Origin: Paenarthrobacter sp.
GTDB taxonomy: Bacteria > Actinomycetota > Actinomycetes > Actinomycetales > Micrococcaceae
Direction of reading: 5' to 3'
Length of the DNA stretch: 64,000 nucleotides
Assembly (NCBI GenBank): GCA_031179305.1
Contig: JAPSHX010000002.1
Location: 323,053-387,052, forward strand
In this document: positions 53,051 to 62,992 of the stretch, one piece after another
How positions within the stretch are numbered: the first letter of the stretch is position 1
How the letters are laid out: every line of letters begins with the position of its first letter
Made by a program: the position numbers and the translations under genes
The notes under the pieces: model-generated
Told to the model about the DNA's origin: nothing
Database searches by the model: none
What the model saw: the letters and a program-made list of their open reading frames with translations, nothing else

Positions 53051-56000
53051 TCAGCCCCAGTGCGGGGGCTTCTGTTCCTTCAGCCACTGCTCATGGTCAT
53101 AGCCGGAGTCATCGCCCCATCGCCGGGGATCATCTTCTGCAGCCTTCGTAGGAAGAATTCCGCGGGAGGCTGTCTTAGCTGCCGCAGCCTTGGTATCCGC
53201 TTCTTCTTCATTGGCATTGGTGACCGGCTCGCCGGAGTCCTGCGTGGCGCGGTCTTCTGTGCCTTTTTCCTGATCCATCAGTGGTGCTTCTTTCCCATTC
53301 TCCGCATAGCCGTCGGCCTCGGCAGCGCCATGCTCCTCACGGACCGTGGCCTGACCTTCGTCGACTGCATAGCCGACGGCAACCGGGGCCGCCGTTGGCT
53401 GCTCCTTGCCCGGATTCAATTGTTCACCATCCGAATGCAGGAAGCCATGGTGGGCCGATGCCGACTGGGCGATGTGGTTCTCAAGCCCCAGGTACGAACC
53501 AATCCGGTCTGCGCAGGACGAAGGATCCGTGAATACTTCGATAGTCCAAAGCGACATGTAGCGCCAACCCATACGCTCCAGCAATTGAGGCCGCAACCGG
53601 CTCCGTTCACGGACGCTCATTCGCCGGTACCGTTCAGTGCCATCCGATTCGATAGCGACAGGGGTGGGGACTTCCGCACCCTCGCGGCCGATGGTGTGGA
53701 CGGGATCCGCCGCCGCCGCGATATCCAGCACGCCATCGTAAAGATGCCAGACCCGGGCTCCGCGGGCACGCAGGCGTTCGCCCAGATCGGCGACCAAGGG
53801 ATCCTCACCCAGCGCCTGCTCACTGGCTACAGCGCGGGAGGCAGGTGTGCCAAGGTTGCTGTTACCGGAGAGTTCCCGGTCCAGCAGTTCATAGAAGTCC
53901 ACCGCCCCATGAGCCAAGCGATCGAGGTCGAGATCCTCAGGCCGGAAACAGGTCAGGACGTGCATGGAACGTCGAGCCCGTGTCATCGCCAGAGCGAAGC
54001 GGTTCCGCCCGCCTTCCGTGGACAAGGGGCCAAAGGAGTGGAGCGCCCGGCCGTGCGGGGTGCGGCCATAGCCCAGCGAGAAGATCACGTGGTCACGCAC
54101 CAGTCCTTGGGCGCGCTCCAGATCCACCACCCGGAAGGACTCGGGGCCTGCTCCGAAGAAGCTGGACAACAGGGAGTGGTTAGGCAATTGGAGCCTGATG
54201 GCCTCACCGATCCTGGCAGCGTGGCGCAAGCTCGCGGTTACTACTGCCAAAGAAGTACGAGGCCGGAGCCTGGCGTGTTCGAAGACAAGGTCAACCACAC
54301 GGTTGACTTCTGCAGTGACAGACTCGACGCCCTCGTGGTCCGCTCCAGGCAGCCCAGTGCCGTCTGGTATGTACTCCACGTGGATCGACCGGTCCAGGCC
54401 GGTCACCGAATTGCCGTCGGGGAGGCGCCGGAGACCGCCGTCGTAATAGTTCTTGCTCAACTGAAGGATCAAGTCCTCGTCCACCGCGCGATAGACCCAG
54501 TTCAGTTGCCAAGTGGGCAGCACCCGGGCCAGCGCCTTGAAAGCACTGTCCACGTTCTCATGGCTGGCCACCCCGGCAACCGGAGGTTCCACGGCTACGC
54601 TGAATGTACGCGCATTGGCGATTTTCGCATCCCCGAAGGCAACTACCTGACGTGCCCGGGCAATCGCGGGAAGAACCGCCTGCAGAGAAGTGGATTCGGC
54701 GTCGATGACTACCACGGCGTCGAACTTTTGTTCGGCCGGGAGAACGCCTGTGAGCAAGTAAGGGCTGACGGACCACACAGGAACCAACAGGGGCACAAGA
54801 TCCGGCGCTTGGGCGCTCAAGGCGGGCAGCGTCACCCGGCCGTCCTTCAACAGGGCACGGAGCAACTCCGCCTGCCGTGGGTGCTCAAGAAGGCCCTGAC
54901 GCCACTTCTGGGCCAACTGCCAACGAAGGCGGGCCGCACCACTGGCGATGTGTGCTTGGTCAGCCAAGCGGTATTCCGCTTCGAGGCGTCGCAATGAATC
55001 GCCGTCGGACATGGCGAGATAGTCATCACCACTGATCATGGCTTCCAAAGCGGACTGCCACCAGGCAAGGTCCAGTTCGGCGGCGACGGATGACGCCGGG
55101 ACTTCCCGGGCAGCAAGGTCAGCCAGCAGCTCTCCGAGCCCGTGCTCCCGCATTTCCTCGATGAGGAGAGTTCGCTCAGGAAGGGTTTCCAAAGTGGCCG
55201 TGTCCGCGACGAGTCGCTCGAGGCGTTCCATCAGTTGCAGATACGGGGTGTCGTGCAACGAACCGCCATCGGAAGTGTGCTTGAGCGCATCGCCCAGGCG
55301 ACGCAGTTCGGCGTCGAGCTCGCGGTAGAGGGCTCCGAGGTCGGCAAGGCCGGAGGGCACCGCCGGGTGTCGCTGGGTTGTGGCGTAGCCTGCCCACAGG
55401 GCGCGCTGCTCCTGGACCAGGACCAGGGAGCTGTGGAGGTCCGCGATGTGGACACCCGGGCGTACGTACTCCTTGGCGACCCGGCGCAGCCGGGAGCGCT
55501 GCATGGAGGGCATCTCAAGATTGCGCTCACGGCGCCAGGCGGAAGTGGCGGTGGCTGAAATGAGGTCGTGCACCGGCCGATCGAAGATGTCCGGGGTGAA
55601 CTTGTCCAGGCTCTCGCGGACGGCAATCAGCAGTTCAAGCTGTGCCCCCCACTCGGTAAAGGTTTCGCCCAGGCGAATCTCGGCGTGATCGGAAACCTGC
55701 TTCATGCGATCCCGAAGGACGGGGAGCTTCTCCTCGGCCAAGCGGGCGAGCTGCTGTGCTTCCTCGGTCTCCTTGCGGGTGACCAAACGGGCACCATACC
55801 AAGGGCTGGAGGTGGAGGCCCGGCTGAAACTACCAAGTTCGGCAGCGCGACGAAGCCGGCCGGCGAGCTCTTCACGGTCCTTGATGTTGTCCAGGACGCT
55901 TCGCTTCAAGCGCACCGTAGTGGAGGGGGCCGGATGGATCGACGTCAGCTCGGCGAGTGATTGCATCGCCTGATAGGGCGAGCAGCCCCAGCGCTCACGG

Positions 56001-57232
56001 ACATTGTGCAGCGAGGCAACATGGTCCATCAGGGCATGACGGTGGCCTATCAGTGTCTGGTGAAGGTTGCCAAGCTGTGGTTCAAGCGCTTTCTCATTGC
56101 GCATGATGGCCCTGACCAGCTGGCCCTTGAGCTGTTGCGGAGTGGTCCCGTTACCAGGCTTGAAGAGCATCGACTCGAGGCCCAGCGATTCAAGGTGAGC
56201 AGAAAGACCCGCGAGGCTGGATTGCCTGTCTCCTACCACCAACACGGACTTACCTTCGCTGACCAAGGCACCGATGGCGTTAATTGCCGTCTGCGTCTGC
56301 CCACTTCCCGGAGGAGTGGAGACAACAAGGGAGTCTCCCGCGCGAACGGCATCCACCACATACTGCTGGTCCGTATCGGCGTCGAGCAAAAGAAGTTCAT
56401 CAGCCGGATCCCGAAGATCCAGACTGGGGAACCTGCCCGCTTTTATTGGCTCCGGCTCAATGTCTCCGCCGTTGGCTGCGGTGGAAAGTGCCGCAACCGT
56501 GGGGTTGTTCATGTTGATCCAGGGATCATCCAGATTGCCTGAAAGGTCAGCCAGAGTAGTGACCAGCAGGTTGAACTCCACCTCTGCACCGTGAATAGGC
56601 TGAATGAGCGTGGACAACCGGTCCAGAACCGGTTGGGGATCCAATCGGGCCGTGTTGTAAGCCATGCGTGCCACGGCGTTGACGTCGAAGACGATTCCAT
56701 GGACTGTCTTCAGGTGACGCACCAGCGCGGGGTTCATGCGCGCTTGTTCAGTGAGTTGAAGTTCGAAGTCGTCTTCACCCGGCCTGACCGTAAGGACGAT
56801 GGACGTGAGCATCACAGGCGCGGAGACGCGCTGCGGCTTGCCACCAACGGCCGAGGTCCACACCACGGTCCCGGCGGACAAGTACCCGGCCTCGATGCCG
56901 CGGTCGTTGCTGAGCTCGAAGATCTTGGACCGGATGTTGCGGGCCGCCCTGGCCGCCACCAAGTACTGTTGGCGGTCCCTGATGAGCGTGGACAGCCGTG
57001 TTCTGCGACCGGCGAGCAATTGCGCCAGCCCGGAAGGGTGCGCATTGCTGAGATCGATCGCGCCTTCAGGCGTCTTGACGAAGCGCAGCATCGTATCTGC
57101 CCCGGTTACGGGCTTGAGACCAGACAGCCATTTGCGGAGCTCTTCGGAGCCCTCTTCCTGGCCTAGACCTACTGACACGACTTCTGCCTTCTTTTCTGTA
57201 CTAGCTTTAGACGCCTTGGACCATACCGGCAT
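53051..57232 (-). CDS. Degenerate SF1-helicase-like ATPase with C-terminal Vsr-like domain
   Basis: A 1393-residue protein. The ATPase part has the SF1 (UvrD/AAA_11-12-like) layout: a P-loop at 307-313 reading PPGSGQT, where the usual lysine is a glutamine; a DNA-helicase-II-like motif II reading VVVIDAES instead of IDEAS; GDAKI at motif III; and a C-terminal motif VI with FALAMTRARRS. A long helical insert lies between. About 150 residues near the C terminus (VAIESDG, then RPQLLERMGWRYMSLW) resemble the Vsr/PD-(D/E)XK nuclease-like domain of such proteins. An acidic, low-complexity tail follows. ATG 57232 is chosen; the frame is open to 57370. Whether it hydrolyses ATP is doubtful. Confidence 0.8.
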   Translation of the reverse strand: MPVWSKASKASTEKKAEVVSVGLGQEEGSEELRKWLSGLKPVTGADTMLRFVKTPEGAIDLSNAHPSGLAQLLAGRRTRLSTLIRDRQQYLVAARAARNIRSKIFELSNDRGIEAGYLSAGTVVWTSAVGGKPQRVSAPVMLTSIVLTVRPGEDDFELQLTEQARMNPALVRHLKTVHGIVFDVNAVARMAYNTARLDPQPVLDRLSTLIQPIHGAEVEFNLLVTTLADLSGNLDDPWINMNNPTVAALSTAANGGDIEPEPIKAGRFPSLDLRDPADELLLLDADTDQQYVVDAVRAGDSLVVSTPPGSGQTQTAINAIGALVSEGKSVLVVGDRQSSLAGLSAHLESLGLESMLFKPGNGTTPQQLKGQLVRAIMRNEKALEPQLGNLHQTLIGHRHALMDHVASLHNVRERWGCSPYQAMQSLAELTSIHPAPSTTVRLKRSVLDNIKDREELAGRLRRAAELGSFSRASTSSPWYGARLVTRKETEEAQQLARLAEEKLPVLRDRMKQVSDHAEIRLGETFTEWGAQLELLIAVRESLDKFTPDIFDRPVHDLISATATSAWRRERNLEMPSMQRSRLRRVAKEYVRPGVHIADLHSSLVLVQEQRALWAGYATTQRHPAVPSGLADLGALYRELDAELRRLGDALKHTSDGGSLHDTPYLQLMERLERLVADTATLETLPERTLLIEEMREHGLGELLADLAAREVPASSVAAELDLAWWQSALEAMISGDDYLAMSDGDSLRRLEAEYRLADQAHIASGAARLRWQLAQKWRQGLLEHPRQAELLRALLKDGRVTLPALSAQAPDLVPLLVPVWSVSPYLLTGVLPAEQKFDAVVVIDAESTSLQAVLPAIARARQVVAFGDAKIANARTFSVAVEPPVAGVASHENVDSAFKALARVLPTWQLNWVYRAVDEDLILQLSKNYYDGGLRRLPDGNSVTGLDRSIHVEYIPDGTGLPGADHEGVESVTAEVNRVVDLVFEHARLRPRTSLAVVTASLRHAARIGEAIRLQLPNHSLLSSFFGAGPESFRVVDLERAQGLVRDHVIFSLGYGRTPHGRALHSFGPLSTEGGRNRFALAMTRARRSMHVLTCFRPEDLDLDRLAHGAVDFYELLDRELSGNSNLGTPASRAVASEQALGEDPLVADLGERLRARGARVWHLYDGVLDIAAAADPVHTIGREGAEVPTPVAIESDGTERYRRMSVRERSRLRPQLLERMGWRYMSLWTIEVFTDPSSCADRIGSYLGLENHIAQSASAHHGFLHSDGEQLNPGKEQPTAAPVAVGYAVDEGQATVREEHGAAEADGYAENGKEAPLMDQEKGTEDRATQDSGEPVTNANEEEADTKAAAAKTASRGILPTKAAEDDPRRWGDDSGYDHEQWLKEQKPPHWG

Positions 57233-57370
57233 AGTTTCGAGGGTAGCGGGAATCCTCGGCCAGCCCGCTCCGCAACGCTGTTCCAACGTGAAATTCGCCG
57301 TCATTTCACAGCTGGCAGCGTTTTCATGGGGAAAAGGCGTATCCCGGATGACGTAGCCCGGTTCAAGCAC

Positions 57371-57402
57371 AGTGGCCGGCCTCCCAAAGGAAGCCGGCCA
57401 CT
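57371..57402 (-). terminator. Terminator of guaA
   Basis: A 10-bp perfect stem AGTGGCCGGC (57371-57380) with GCCGGCCACT (57393-57402) and a 12-base loop, 8 bp after the guaA stop. No T run. Confidence 0.75.
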
Positions 57403-57409
57403 CAGAATG

Positions 57410-58999
57410 CTATTCCCACTCGATGGTTCCCGGTGGCTTGCTGGTGACATCCAGTACCACGCGATTAACGCCGTCAACCTCGTTGGTGATCCTGTTGGAG
57501 ATACGGGCAAGCAGGTCGTACGGCAATCGCGACCAGTCTGCCGTCATGGCGTCTTCGGAAGACACCGGACGCAGCACGATCGGGTGGCCATAGGTCCGGC
57601 CGTCGCCCTGAACTCCAACGCTGCGGACATCAGCCAGGAGGACCACCGGCATCTGCCATACGTCATTGTCCAAGCCGGCAGCTGTAAGCTCGGCGCGGGC
57701 AATGGCATCAGCCTTGCGCAGCAGGTCCAGGCGTTCCTTGGTCACTTCGCCCACGATGCGGATTCCCAGGCCGGGACCCGGGAAGGGCTGGCGACCGACG
57801 ATTTCCTGCGGGAGGCCAAGCTGGGCACCAACGGCACGGACTTCGTCCTTGAACAGGGCCCGCAGTGGCTCGACGAGCTCAAACTGAAGGTCCTCCGGGA
57901 GCCCACCCACATTGTGGTGGCTCTTGATGTTGGCAGCACCCTCGCCACCGCCGGATTCGACGACGTCCGGGTATAGCGTGCCTTGAACCAGGAACTTGAT
58001 CTTTTCACCTTCGGCAGCGGCCTGGGCGATGATGGCCCGCTCCGCTTCCTCGAAGGCGCGAATGAATTCCCGGCCAATGATCTTGCGTTTGGTCTCTGGA
58101 TCGCTGACACCGGCCAATGCTGACTGGAAGCGCTCCTGCTCGTTGGCAACGTACAAGTTGACACCCGTTGCTGCCACGAAGTCGCGTTCAACCTGCTCTG
58201 CTTCGCCTTCACGCAGCAAGCCGTGGTCAACGAACACACAGGTCAACTGGTCGCCGACTGCGCGCTGGACGAGAGCAGCAGCTACTGCAGAGTCGACACC
58301 ACCGGAGAGGCCACAGATGACCTTTGAATCGCCGATCTGCTGGCGGATACGGTCCACCTGCTCTTCGAGGATGTTGCCCGTGGTCCAGTTGGGACTCAGG
58401 CCCGCGCCCTTGAACAGGAAGTTCTCCAGGACGTGCTGTCCAAGGACGGAGTGCTTCACTTCCGGGTGCCACTGCACACCGTAAAGGCGCTTCTCATCAT
58501 TGGCGAAGGCCGCCACTGGGGCTCCGGCCGTGGTTGCCAGCACCTCGAAGCCTTCGGGCGCCTCGTGAACGGAATCGCCGTGGCTCATCCACGTGTTCTG
58601 GGACGACGGGACGCCGTCGAGAATGGAGCGTGCGTCACCCACAAGGAGCGCTTCGGTGGCACCGTACTCCCGCAAACCGGTCTGGGCCACCTTGCCACCC
58701 AGGGCATTCGCCATGGCTTGGAAGCCGTAGCAGATGCCAAAAACGGGAACGCCGGCCTCGAAGAGGTCAGCACCCACAAACGGTGCACCCTCCGCGTAGA
58801 CGCTGGAAGGCCCTCCGGAGAGAATGATGGCTGCCGGGTTTTTGGCCAGAAGCTGCTCGGTGGTGAAGGTATGCGGAACGATTTCCGAATACACATTCGC
58901 TTCGCGGACGCGGCGGGCAATCAGCTGCGCGTACTGGGCACCGTAGTCAACAACCAGCACCGGCTTCTGGGAAGTTTGGGGTGCGGTGGGAGTAGTCAC
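57410..58999 (-). CDS. guaA: GMP synthase (glutamine-hydrolysing)
   Basis: A 529-residue enzyme making GMP from XMP. The class I amidotransferase half has SGGPSSVY, the nucleophile in GICYGFQ and GVQWHPEV; the synthase half has the PP-loop [10 protein letters not shown] and [12 protein letters not shown], with the dimerisation domain ending [12 protein letters not shown] 58999 starts it. It is followed by a terminator and preceded by unrelated genes; purine partner guaB3 is about 4 kb away. Confidence 0.97.
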   Translation of the reverse strand: MTTPTAPQTSQKPVLVVDYGAQYAQLIARRVREANVYSEIVPHTFTTEQLLAKNPAAIILSGGPSSVYAEGAPFVGADLFEAGVPVFGICYGFQAMANALGGKVAQTGLREYGATEALLVGDARSILDGVPSSQNTWMSHGDSVHEAPEGFEVLATTAGAPVAAFANDEKRLYGVQWHPEVKHSVLGQHVLENFLFKGAGLSPNWTTGNILEEQVDRIRQQIGDSKVICGLSGGVDSAVAAALVQRAVGDQLTCVFVDHGLLREGEAEQVERDFVAATGVNLYVANEQERFQSALAGVSDPETKRKIIGREFIRAFEEAERAIIAQAAAEGEKIKFLVQGTLYPDVVESGGGEGAANIKSHHNVGGLPEDLQFELVEPLRALFKDEVRAVGAQLGLPQEIVGRQPFPGPGLGIRIVGEVTKERLDLLRKADAIARAELTAAGLDNDVWQMPVVLLADVRSVGVQGDGRTYGHPIVLRPVSSEDAMTADWSRLPYDLLARISNRITNEVDGVNRVVLDVTSKPPGTIEWE

Positions 59000-59106
59000 C
59001 AGACAAGACTACTTTGCCGGGCCGCCCCGGTGCACGTTGACAAGGGCGGTCAAGGCCCAAAACAGCGCCTACCGTTAGGCATCTCACACCGGGACGTCGC
59101 GAGGAC

Positions 59107-59607
59107 CTAGTAGCGCTTGGATGCCTGCGGGTTGGCTGCGAGTTCCGCTTCCACCTGAGCGTGGAATTTCTTCTCCACGATGAAGGACAGAAGCGGGACG
59201 ACTCCACCCAAAGCCAAAAGGACCATTTTGGAGAAAGGCCAGCGCATGAGGGACCACAAGCGGAAGTTTGAAACCAAATACACCACGTACATCCAGCCGT
59301 GGACGATCAGCACGGAAGTCGAGATGTTGAAGCCACCAATGACGCCCTTGGGTTCGGATTCAGCAAAGCCGAACCCAAACGGTTGGCCCGTAACTGCATT
59401 CGTACCGCCTGCGAAGAGCGAGACACCAAAGCCGTAGCGGGCAATCAACTCGGCGCACAGCAGGAGCAGCATGGCACCTGTGAGGTAAGCCATGACCTTG
59501 TAAAACTTCAACGCCGAACGGATTTGCGCTTCCGTGCCACCGAAGCGCCGCTTCTTGGGCTTGGGTCCGGATTGTTCGGGCTGGATAGCCGGTTTTGGCT
59601 CAATCAT
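59107..59607 (-). CDS. DUF3817 membrane protein
   Basis: A 166-residue protein with a polar N terminus and three helices (about 36-55, 95-115 and 126-146). FYKVMAYLTGAMLLLLCAE and HGWMYVVYLVSNFRLW are typical of DUF3817. These often lie next to respiratory or SURF1 genes in Actinobacteria, but the function is unknown. ATG 59607 overlaps the SURF1 stop by 4 bp. Confidence 0.88.
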   Translation of the reverse strand: MIEPKPAIQPEQSGPKPKKRRFGGTEAQIRSALKFYKVMAYLTGAMLLLLCAELIARYGFGVSLFAGGTNAVTGQPFGFGFAESEPKGVIGGFNISTSVLIVHGWMYVVYLVSNFRLWSLMRWPFSKMVLLALGGVVPLLSFIVEKKFHAQVEAELAANPQASKRY

Positions 59608-60461
59608 TGCTGCACCTTTTGTTCTGGCTCTGGGCTTGTGGGTTCTGCGGTTGCCTCGGGATGGCCTGCATCATCGAAGTCGTCATCCTCGTCTTCGTCT
59701 TCTTCGAGGTCGCGCCGGTAGTCGTCTTTCACCAGACGCCACCAAATGAAGATTGAGAATCCGGCAAAGACGACCCATTCCACCGCGTAGAAGAGGTTTA
59801 GCCAGTTGACTTGCTCTGCAGGTGGCTGCGGCGGGATATTGAGTGGCTTGACGTCGTCGCCAAGGGCTATGGCCACGCCGGCTGAGACTTCCGAAGTCGC
59901 GGCGATGAATCCTTGGTAGCTGGAGACTTCCCATTTGTTGATGAGCTCCGCCGTTGAGACTGCAGATGCCCGGCCTGGACCGGCGTCGACGTTTGGTACC
60001 GGTGCTTCCGATGGGATGAGGCGACCGGTCAAGGTGATGGTTCCCGACGGCGGAGGTCCGGCTTCGGCGGCGTCGGCCACCCAACCGCGGGCCACCGGGA
60101 TCCATGTCTGGGGAGAAGCGCCCGCGCCCTTGATTGTGGGCGCGTTGTTGACGGCAAAGGCTGAGACGATCCAGAAGCCTTCTTGGTCGTTGTAAAGGCG
60201 GCCCTCAACAAGGACCTGCTTGCCGGGATCGTACGTTCCTGTAGCGGTGACCATCTGGTCCGAGACCGAGCCGGGGAAGAACTGGCCCGGCTGGAGAACG
60301 TCCGCCAGCGGTTTCACTTCTTCGATGCTGGACGGTGCGGGGGGCTCGTGCTGGGCGGACCGGCTGAGCTGCCATTGGCTGAGCAGCACAAACACCCCGG
60401 ACAACAGAAGCGCAAAGACCAGTCCTGCGATCCAGCGGGGTTTCAACGCGGTTTTCAACAC
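59604..60461 (-). CDS. SURF1-family cytochrome oxidase assembly protein
   Basis: A 285-residue protein with one N-terminal helix (about 10-28) and one near the C terminus (about 225-243), enclosing a domain that contains WIPVARGWVADA. SURF1 helps insert haem a into aa3-type oxidase. An acidic tail of about 40 residues follows. GTG 60461 starts it; the 3' end overlaps the DUF3817 gene by 4 bp, so the pair is coupled. Confidence 0.87.
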   Translation of the reverse strand: MLKTALKPRWIAGLVFALLLSGVFVLLSQWQLSRSAQHEPPAPSSIEEVKPLADVLQPGQFFPGSVSDQMVTATGTYDPGKQVLVEGRLYNDQEGFWIVSAFAVNNAPTIKGAGASPQTWIPVARGWVADAAEAGPPPSGTITLTGRLIPSEAPVPNVDAGPGRASAVSTAELINKWEVSSYQGFIAATSEVSAGVAIALGDDVKPLNIPPQPPAEQVNWLNLFYAVEWVVFAGFSIFIWWRLVKDDYRRDLEEDEDEDDDFDDAGHPEATAEPTSPEPEQKVQQ

Positions 60462-60533
60462 CCCTTAACCGTACTTCGTCCTGCTGTAGAACAACGAAAC
60501 GGGATTTCCTGGAGTGGGGCAGGACCCCAATCT

Positions 60534-61022
60534 CTAGTGGTCGAAGAACACCAGGCTGGAGTTGATGAGTTCGGAGATGACCTCGGTGTCGTGTGCCCGG
60601 CGCAGGGATTCCCGGAATGACTCCTTCGAGAGGGAACGCGCCAGCGTGGCAAGAACCTCGAGGTGGTCGGAGAAGGAACTGGCCGGCGTGGCGATAAGGA
60701 GGACCAGGGTTGCCGGACCGTCAGTTGCACCGAAGTCCAAGGCATGCCCAAATTTGGTCACGCCTACCGCAATGGAGATCCTGTCCACGAATTCGCTACG
60801 CGCATGTGGCAATCCGATGCCACCCGGAAGCCCGGTGGCTAGCTGGTGCTCACGCGAATGCACTTGCTCCAGGAAGCCTTCAAGATTGGAGATTCTGCCT
60901 GCTGCGTGGAGCCTGTGAGCCAGTTGCGCTGCGGCATCGATCTTGTCTTTGGCAACAAGTTCAAGGATGACCGTATCCGGGGTGGTCAGTTCCGCGTCGT
61001 AACGGTCAAGTGGTTCAGCCAA
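60534..61022 (-). CDS. PTS sugar-type EIIA protein
   Basis: A 162-residue EIIA of the fructose/mannitol/Ntr type. The phosphorylated histidine is His73 in GLPHARS. No membrane EIIC or EIIB is nearby, so it may have a regulatory role. The start is TTG 61022 with GGAGGG 8 bases upstream. It lies 47 bp behind glpD on the same strand, suggesting co-transcription. Confidence 0.88.
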   Translation of the reverse strand: MAEPLDRYDAELTTPDTVILELVAKDKIDAAAQLAHRLHAAGRISNLEGFLEQVHSREHQLATGLPGGIGLPHARSEFVDRISIAVGVTKFGHALDFGATDGPATLVLLIATPASSFSDHLEVLATLARSLSKESFRESLRRAHDTEVISELINSSLVFFDH

Positions 61023-61069
61023 GTTGTGTTCCCTCCATGTGGCCTCCCGGCCTCAATTCCTTGAGCTGA

Positions 61070-62824
61070 TCAGCGAAGGGGGACGATGTCATCCACTCCC
61101 ATGCGCGCGGCGTCGGCCGATTCGTCATCGGGTTGCTGCTGACTAAGTCGTTCAGCTTCCACCCGCGCCAGGTAGTGCTTGATTTCGCTCTCGCGCTGGG
61201 TCTCGCTCCAGCCAAGGATTTCTCCCATCAGCTTAGCTACTACGGGCGCAGCAGACACACCCCGGTCCCACGCTTCGATGGAGATCCGGGTGCGGCGGGT
61301 CAGAACGTCGTCAACATGGCGAGCGCCCTCGTGGCTTGTTGCATAGACAACTTCAGCAGCCAAGTAGTCATCTGCTCCCGGGAGGGGCTCTCCCAGTTCC
61401 GGCCGTCCAGCGATAATGTCCAGGACCTCGTGTGTCATGGATCCGAAGCGGTTGAGCAGGTGCTCCACGCGTGCAACGTGCACACCAGCCTGCTCGGCGG
61501 ACCTGCCGCGTCGGTTCCACGCTGCTTTGAATCCCTCAGCGCCCAGGAGCGGAATTGTTTCAGTGCAGCTGGAGGGAACACGTTCGTCCATGGCCCTGGT
61601 TGCCTCGTCCACGGCGTCTTTGGCCATGACACGGTACGTCGTGTACTTGCCGCCAGCCACCACCACGAGCCCGGGCACAGGGTGTGCCACCACATGCTCC
61701 CGGGACAGCTTGGCAGTGGAGTCGTTGTCACCAGCGAGCAGCGGGCGGAGGCCTGCGTACACACCTTCCACGTCCTCGCGGGTCAGGGGACGCTTGAGGA
61801 CCTTGTTGACATGTTCCAGCACATAATCGATGTCCTTGCTGGAAGCTGCCGGGTGTGCCTTGTCCAACGTCCAATCGGTATCTGTTGTGCCGATGATCCA
61901 GTGCCTACCCCAAGGGATCACAAAAAGCACAGATTTTTCGGTGCGCAGGATCAGCCCGACCGTGGACTGGAAGCGGTCTCGGGGCACCACAAGGTGGATT
62001 CCCTTGGAGGCCCGCACCTTCAGCTGGCCACGGTCCGTCACCATTGCCTGTGTTTCATCTGTCCACACGCCGGTAGCGTTGACCACTTGCTTCGCCCGAA
62101 TTTCGAAGACTGCGCCATCCTCTTGGTTTTCCACTTTGGCACCGACCACGCGTTCCCCCTCGCGGAGGAAATCAACCACGCGGACGCGGTTCGCTGCGTG
62201 GGCACCATAGTGGGCCGCAGTCCTCACAAGGTTCACCACCAGTCGGGCATCATCCACCTGGGCGTCGTAGTAGCGGATGGATCCAACGAAGGCATCTTCT
62301 TTAAGGCTCGGAGCTGCGCGTAGGGTTCCGCGTCGAAAGAGATGCTTGTGCATCGGGACGCCTCGGCTGTGGCCGGACGTCAAACCCAGAGTGTCGTAAA
62401 GCATGATTCCCGCGCCGACGTACGGGCGCTCCCAGATACGGCGCGTCAACGGGTAAAGGAAGGGGACGGGGCGCACCAAGTGCGGCGCGATCTGCTGGAT
62501 CAGCAGCCCCCGTTCCTGAAGGGCTTCCTGGACGAGGCCAAAATCCAGCATCTCCAAGTACCGCAGTCCACCGTGGATGAGCTTGGACGATCGGGAGGAC
62601 GTGCCGGACGCCCAATCCCGTGCTTCGACGATGCCTACCGTGAGGCCGCGAGTCACTGCGTCCAAGGCGGCACCGGCTCCTACTACACCGCCGCCAACAA
62701 TCAGGATGTCGAGCTCCTTGCCCGGCTGGGCAGTGGCTTTCAGGACTTCGATCGACGCGGCTCGGGATTCCGGGCTCAATGCTCCCGGGGAATTCACCTG
62801 CGGACCGCCTGCGACATTGCTCAT
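61070..62824 (-). CDS. glpD: Glycerol-3-phosphate dehydrogenase, FAD-dependent
   Basis: A 584-residue aerobic-type dehydrogenase that oxidises glycerol-3-phosphate to DHAP and feeds electrons to menaquinone. The FAD-binding GGGVVGAGAALDAVTRGL (about 45-62), WASGTSSRSSKLIHGGLRYLE and GTTDTDW motifs are clear. ATG 62824 has GAGGAGG just upstream. EIIA follows in the operon. Confidence 0.95.
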   Translation of the reverse strand: MSNVAGGPQVNSPGALSPESRAASIEVLKATAQPGKELDILIVGGGVVGAGAALDAVTRGLTVGIVEARDWASGTSSRSSKLIHGGLRYLEMLDFGLVQEALQERGLLIQQIAPHLVRPVPFLYPLTRRIWERPYVGAGIMLYDTLGLTSGHSRGVPMHKHLFRRGTLRAAPSLKEDAFVGSIRYYDAQVDDARLVVNLVRTAAHYGAHAANRVRVVDFLREGERVVGAKVENQEDGAVFEIRAKQVVNATGVWTDETQAMVTDRGQLKVRASKGIHLVVPRDRFQSTVGLILRTEKSVLFVIPWGRHWIIGTTDTDWTLDKAHPAASSKDIDYVLEHVNKVLKRPLTREDVEGVYAGLRPLLAGDNDSTAKLSREHVVAHPVPGLVVVAGGKYTTYRVMAKDAVDEATRAMDERVPSSCTETIPLLGAEGFKAAWNRRGRSAEQAGVHVARVEHLLNRFGSMTHEVLDIIAGRPELGEPLPGADDYLAAEVVYATSHEGARHVDDVLTRRTRISIEAWDRGVSAAPVVAKLMGEILGWSETQRESEIKHYLARVEAERLSQQQPDDESADAARMGVDDIVPLR

Positions 62825-62933
62825 CGGACCCCTCCTCAAACGAACAGCTGGTAGTCCCCTACCCTACTTGTTGCTCGCCGCCTTGGGCAGGGCGTTGGAA
62901 GTGACCGCCATGGAAGAACCGCAGCCAACGAAG

Positions 62934-62979
62934 AAAGCCCCTGTTGGCTCCGATGGGATTCGGAGCCAACAGGGGCTTT
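62934..62979 (-). terminator. Terminator of guaB3
   Basis: A perfect 20-bp stem (62934-62953 with 62960-62979) and a 6-base loop, ending GGGGCTTT on the plus strand. It lies 14 bp beyond the guaB3 stop. Confidence 0.88.
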
Positions 62980-62992
62980 CAGCGGGTAGTTA

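Noticed and set aside
53024..54997. A 657-codon open frame on the plus strand opposite the helicase-like gene
   Set aside because: It has no ribosome site or family-like sequence. Long antisense frames are expected in high-GC genes, and the minus-strand protein has clear motifs.
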